Virus record (IMG/VR): IMGVR_UViG_3300040806_001079
Coordinates: 1-24,082 of that record
Length of the DNA: 24,082 bases
Source of the DNA: a virus
Strand: one strand, 5' to 3'
In this document: piece by piece, positions 23,801 to 24,082 of the stretch
Position numbering within the stretch: the stretch's first letter is position 1
How the letters are laid out: each line of letters opens with the position of its first letter
Notes under the pieces: generated by a model
Told to the model about the DNA's origin: nothing
Databases searched by the model: none
Seen by the model: only the letters and a program-made list of their open reading frames with translations
Made by a program: the position numbers and the translations under genes

Positions 23801-24082
23801 ACCACGATATCTATCAAATGTCTTGGTTGTATCAATAATATTTGATGCTACAAAATCACTTATTAGCTGTGGCTCCCCTGCTACAGTTATTGATATATCT
23901 GCACTATTTGTACTCAGTGGCCATTTTAAACTAAACTCAGTTAAACCGCCATTACCGACAAATGTTTCTGTTTCATTTAATGTGGTAAAATAGTATGCAC
24001 CAGCAACTCTATCAAACTTCATCAACATATGCGTGGATCTGATTACACTGTTTCCTATCTGTGCATAAACAACTGCATCAAC
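20837..24082 (-). CDS. Very large beta-modular virion protein, N-terminus outside the window
   Basis: At least 1081 residues are in the window. The frame is open through all 18 codons between the ATG at 24028 and the right edge (VDAVVYAQIGNSVIRSTH), and no ribosome binding site precedes that ATG, so the gene very probably starts beyond the edge. The visible protein is a string of about eight beta modules of 80-120 residues. Each has a pattern like GxxxxFxL...V.V.V.G....DY...G.I.F...P..G..I, for example near FSLKWPLSTNSADISITVAG, IEWEFDNFPQTNTTLVVKVD and FILDFIPTSVNEIDVFLAG. It ends GKIWNDTGKSLANSTNQIAK then FITDKTISLPR. The pattern is typical of large tail or fibre proteins of T4-like marine phages. 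A baseplate-to-fibre connector role is possible but not shown. Confidence 0.7.
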   Translation of the reverse strand, partial: VDAVVYAQIGNSVIRSTHMLMKFDRVAGAYYFTTLNETETFVGNGGLTEFSLKWPLSTNSADISITVAGEPQLISDFVASNIIDTTKTFDRYRGKITFTTAPANNAAVVINYKKSSNLLTAEDRINFFYKPTTNMPGKELSQLMSGVDYGGVQMDSIGFGENTGFDANSYGIDFDTFDTNYEDEIITLDGSTQIISLSSVLESGVTYNVYLNNVRIDDPFYDGSSVTANPNAKMVSPQGDNITNTVFLDSDVIETKDGDVVIIRKSTSDGSFTPESTAYDVSLQGGNFEYTTAKGIDSGDIVVDGDGFVTETTSGGPEEQVPGQVLDTVDIQVYNRSVDGQGVISVRNYITDGTTIEWEFDNFPQTNTTLVVKVDGDIIDNDDLNVDYENKFISLNDSTALDEGKNLSILTIGTNGVDLIDSDNIVSTGDTFIYNLPITWKSGLSSFVTINGVLQNDTTDYGLTESDTGNAQLEFPIKVTAGKIIGYTIYDGSVNQYSQMVIDNTFVTDGTNKVHRFTNDVALPVIDKPLSHNILVKRGDGRFLNAGYRKKYTIDSNRAYDIDRWQFEDTTAVRNTDVVLYINGSIVDVLDYYYDTANGRVQLLNNNVGLIGDTLEIFIIRDAEYYFLNTTVQIQNGSEVNDPAVGQDISFELSDDSTTVIACVEKFSRSGSTLTIELQGYIRELFQLKSIDDTPEIVASWENDSTKAIIGDIKLIETDVLSLTEAPADWETVDIYVFSNHDINGFERNSYDIVWNTNQAPAGTQFYIDKNLLSRGFIKLEKPALSANYVWVFKNGILLSPQNDYSLDASGSGVQLYNKVTSNDKVEVLQFTALTSDPKFGYRIFKDMLNRFHFKRLNKDNEYKLQQPLNYYDLSIQLVDSTGIQEPNKALGTPGVVWIDKERIEYFSVDGNLLRQLRRGTLGTGIKEQYPVATKVQGQGIEENIPYKDETAKTMFIGDSSTKEFILDFIPTSVNEIDVFLAGTRLRKDNIVTFDKTVDQDSPEADVTIDPEYTIENIITGDGSTITVLTLADYIDAPADGIFIEVVRRTGKIWNDTGKSLANSTNQIAKFITDKTISLPR

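Noticed and set aside
24026-24028. ATG as the start of the large structural gene
   Set aside because: The frame is open for all 18 codons up to the window edge and no ribosome binding site precedes the ATG, so the true start is most likely outside the window.

Overview
The window reads as a stretch of the genome of a contractile-tailed, T4-like marine bacteriophage of the cyanophage or pelagiphage type. The DNA is AT-rich and nearly all coding. Genes overlap by a few bases or abut. Several tail or fibre-type virion proteins are preceded by a GATAAATA element close to the T4 late-promoter consensus TATAAATA, and one protein ends in a phage tail-collar domain. The host cannot be fixed from the sequence; an AT-rich marine bacterium (SAR11-like or a picocyanobacterium) is an inference from the overall gene style. 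I saw no tRNA, rRNA, CRISPR array, integrase, transposase or lysis gene, and no gene-free stretch longer than about 80 bases.

Layout from left to right. (A) 1-2839, minus strand: a three-gene block. It holds a four-repeat glycosyltransferase-like protein (547 aa), a methyltransferase-like protein with a 22-residue tandem-repeat N-terminus (347 aa), and a small protein cut by the left edge. A sigma70-type promoter lies directly upstream. (B) 2918-4333, plus strand: a lone fibre-like structural gene with its own late promoter. (C) 4386-7736, plus strand: a tightly coupled cassette with its own sigma70-type promoter. Its order is a DUF6356-like membrane protein, a short adenylate-forming (ANL) enzyme, a flavin-dependent halogenase-like protein and a possible GNAT-like protein. 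(D) 7733-12581, minus strand: a six-gene block with a sigma70-type promoter. It encodes a 115-aa conserved-looking protein, two GT-A glycosyltransferases with DTD motifs, a 180-aa unknown, a DGD glycosyltransferase-like protein and a radical SAM protein. (E) 12635-24082, minus strand: virion structural genes. Here lie a paralogous pair (369 and 305 aa), three tail proteins sharing an N-terminal module (511, 640 and 660 aa, the last with the collar domain), a 200-aa structural protein, and a very large beta-modular protein that runs off the right edge.

Two promoter types sort the genes by role. The three non-structural blocks (A, C, D) each begin with TTGAC(A/T), a 17-nt spacer and TATANY, as expected for host-polymerase early or middle expression. 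The fibre gene and at least two of the group E transcripts have GATAAATA. Inference: A, C and D are accessory modules, perhaps making or modifying a glycan, small molecule or surface structure, that sit between late structural genes and carry their own early promoters. The halogenase plus ANL cassette and the radical SAM plus glycosyltransferase block are the likeliest places for undescribed biology. No substrate can be read from the sequence.
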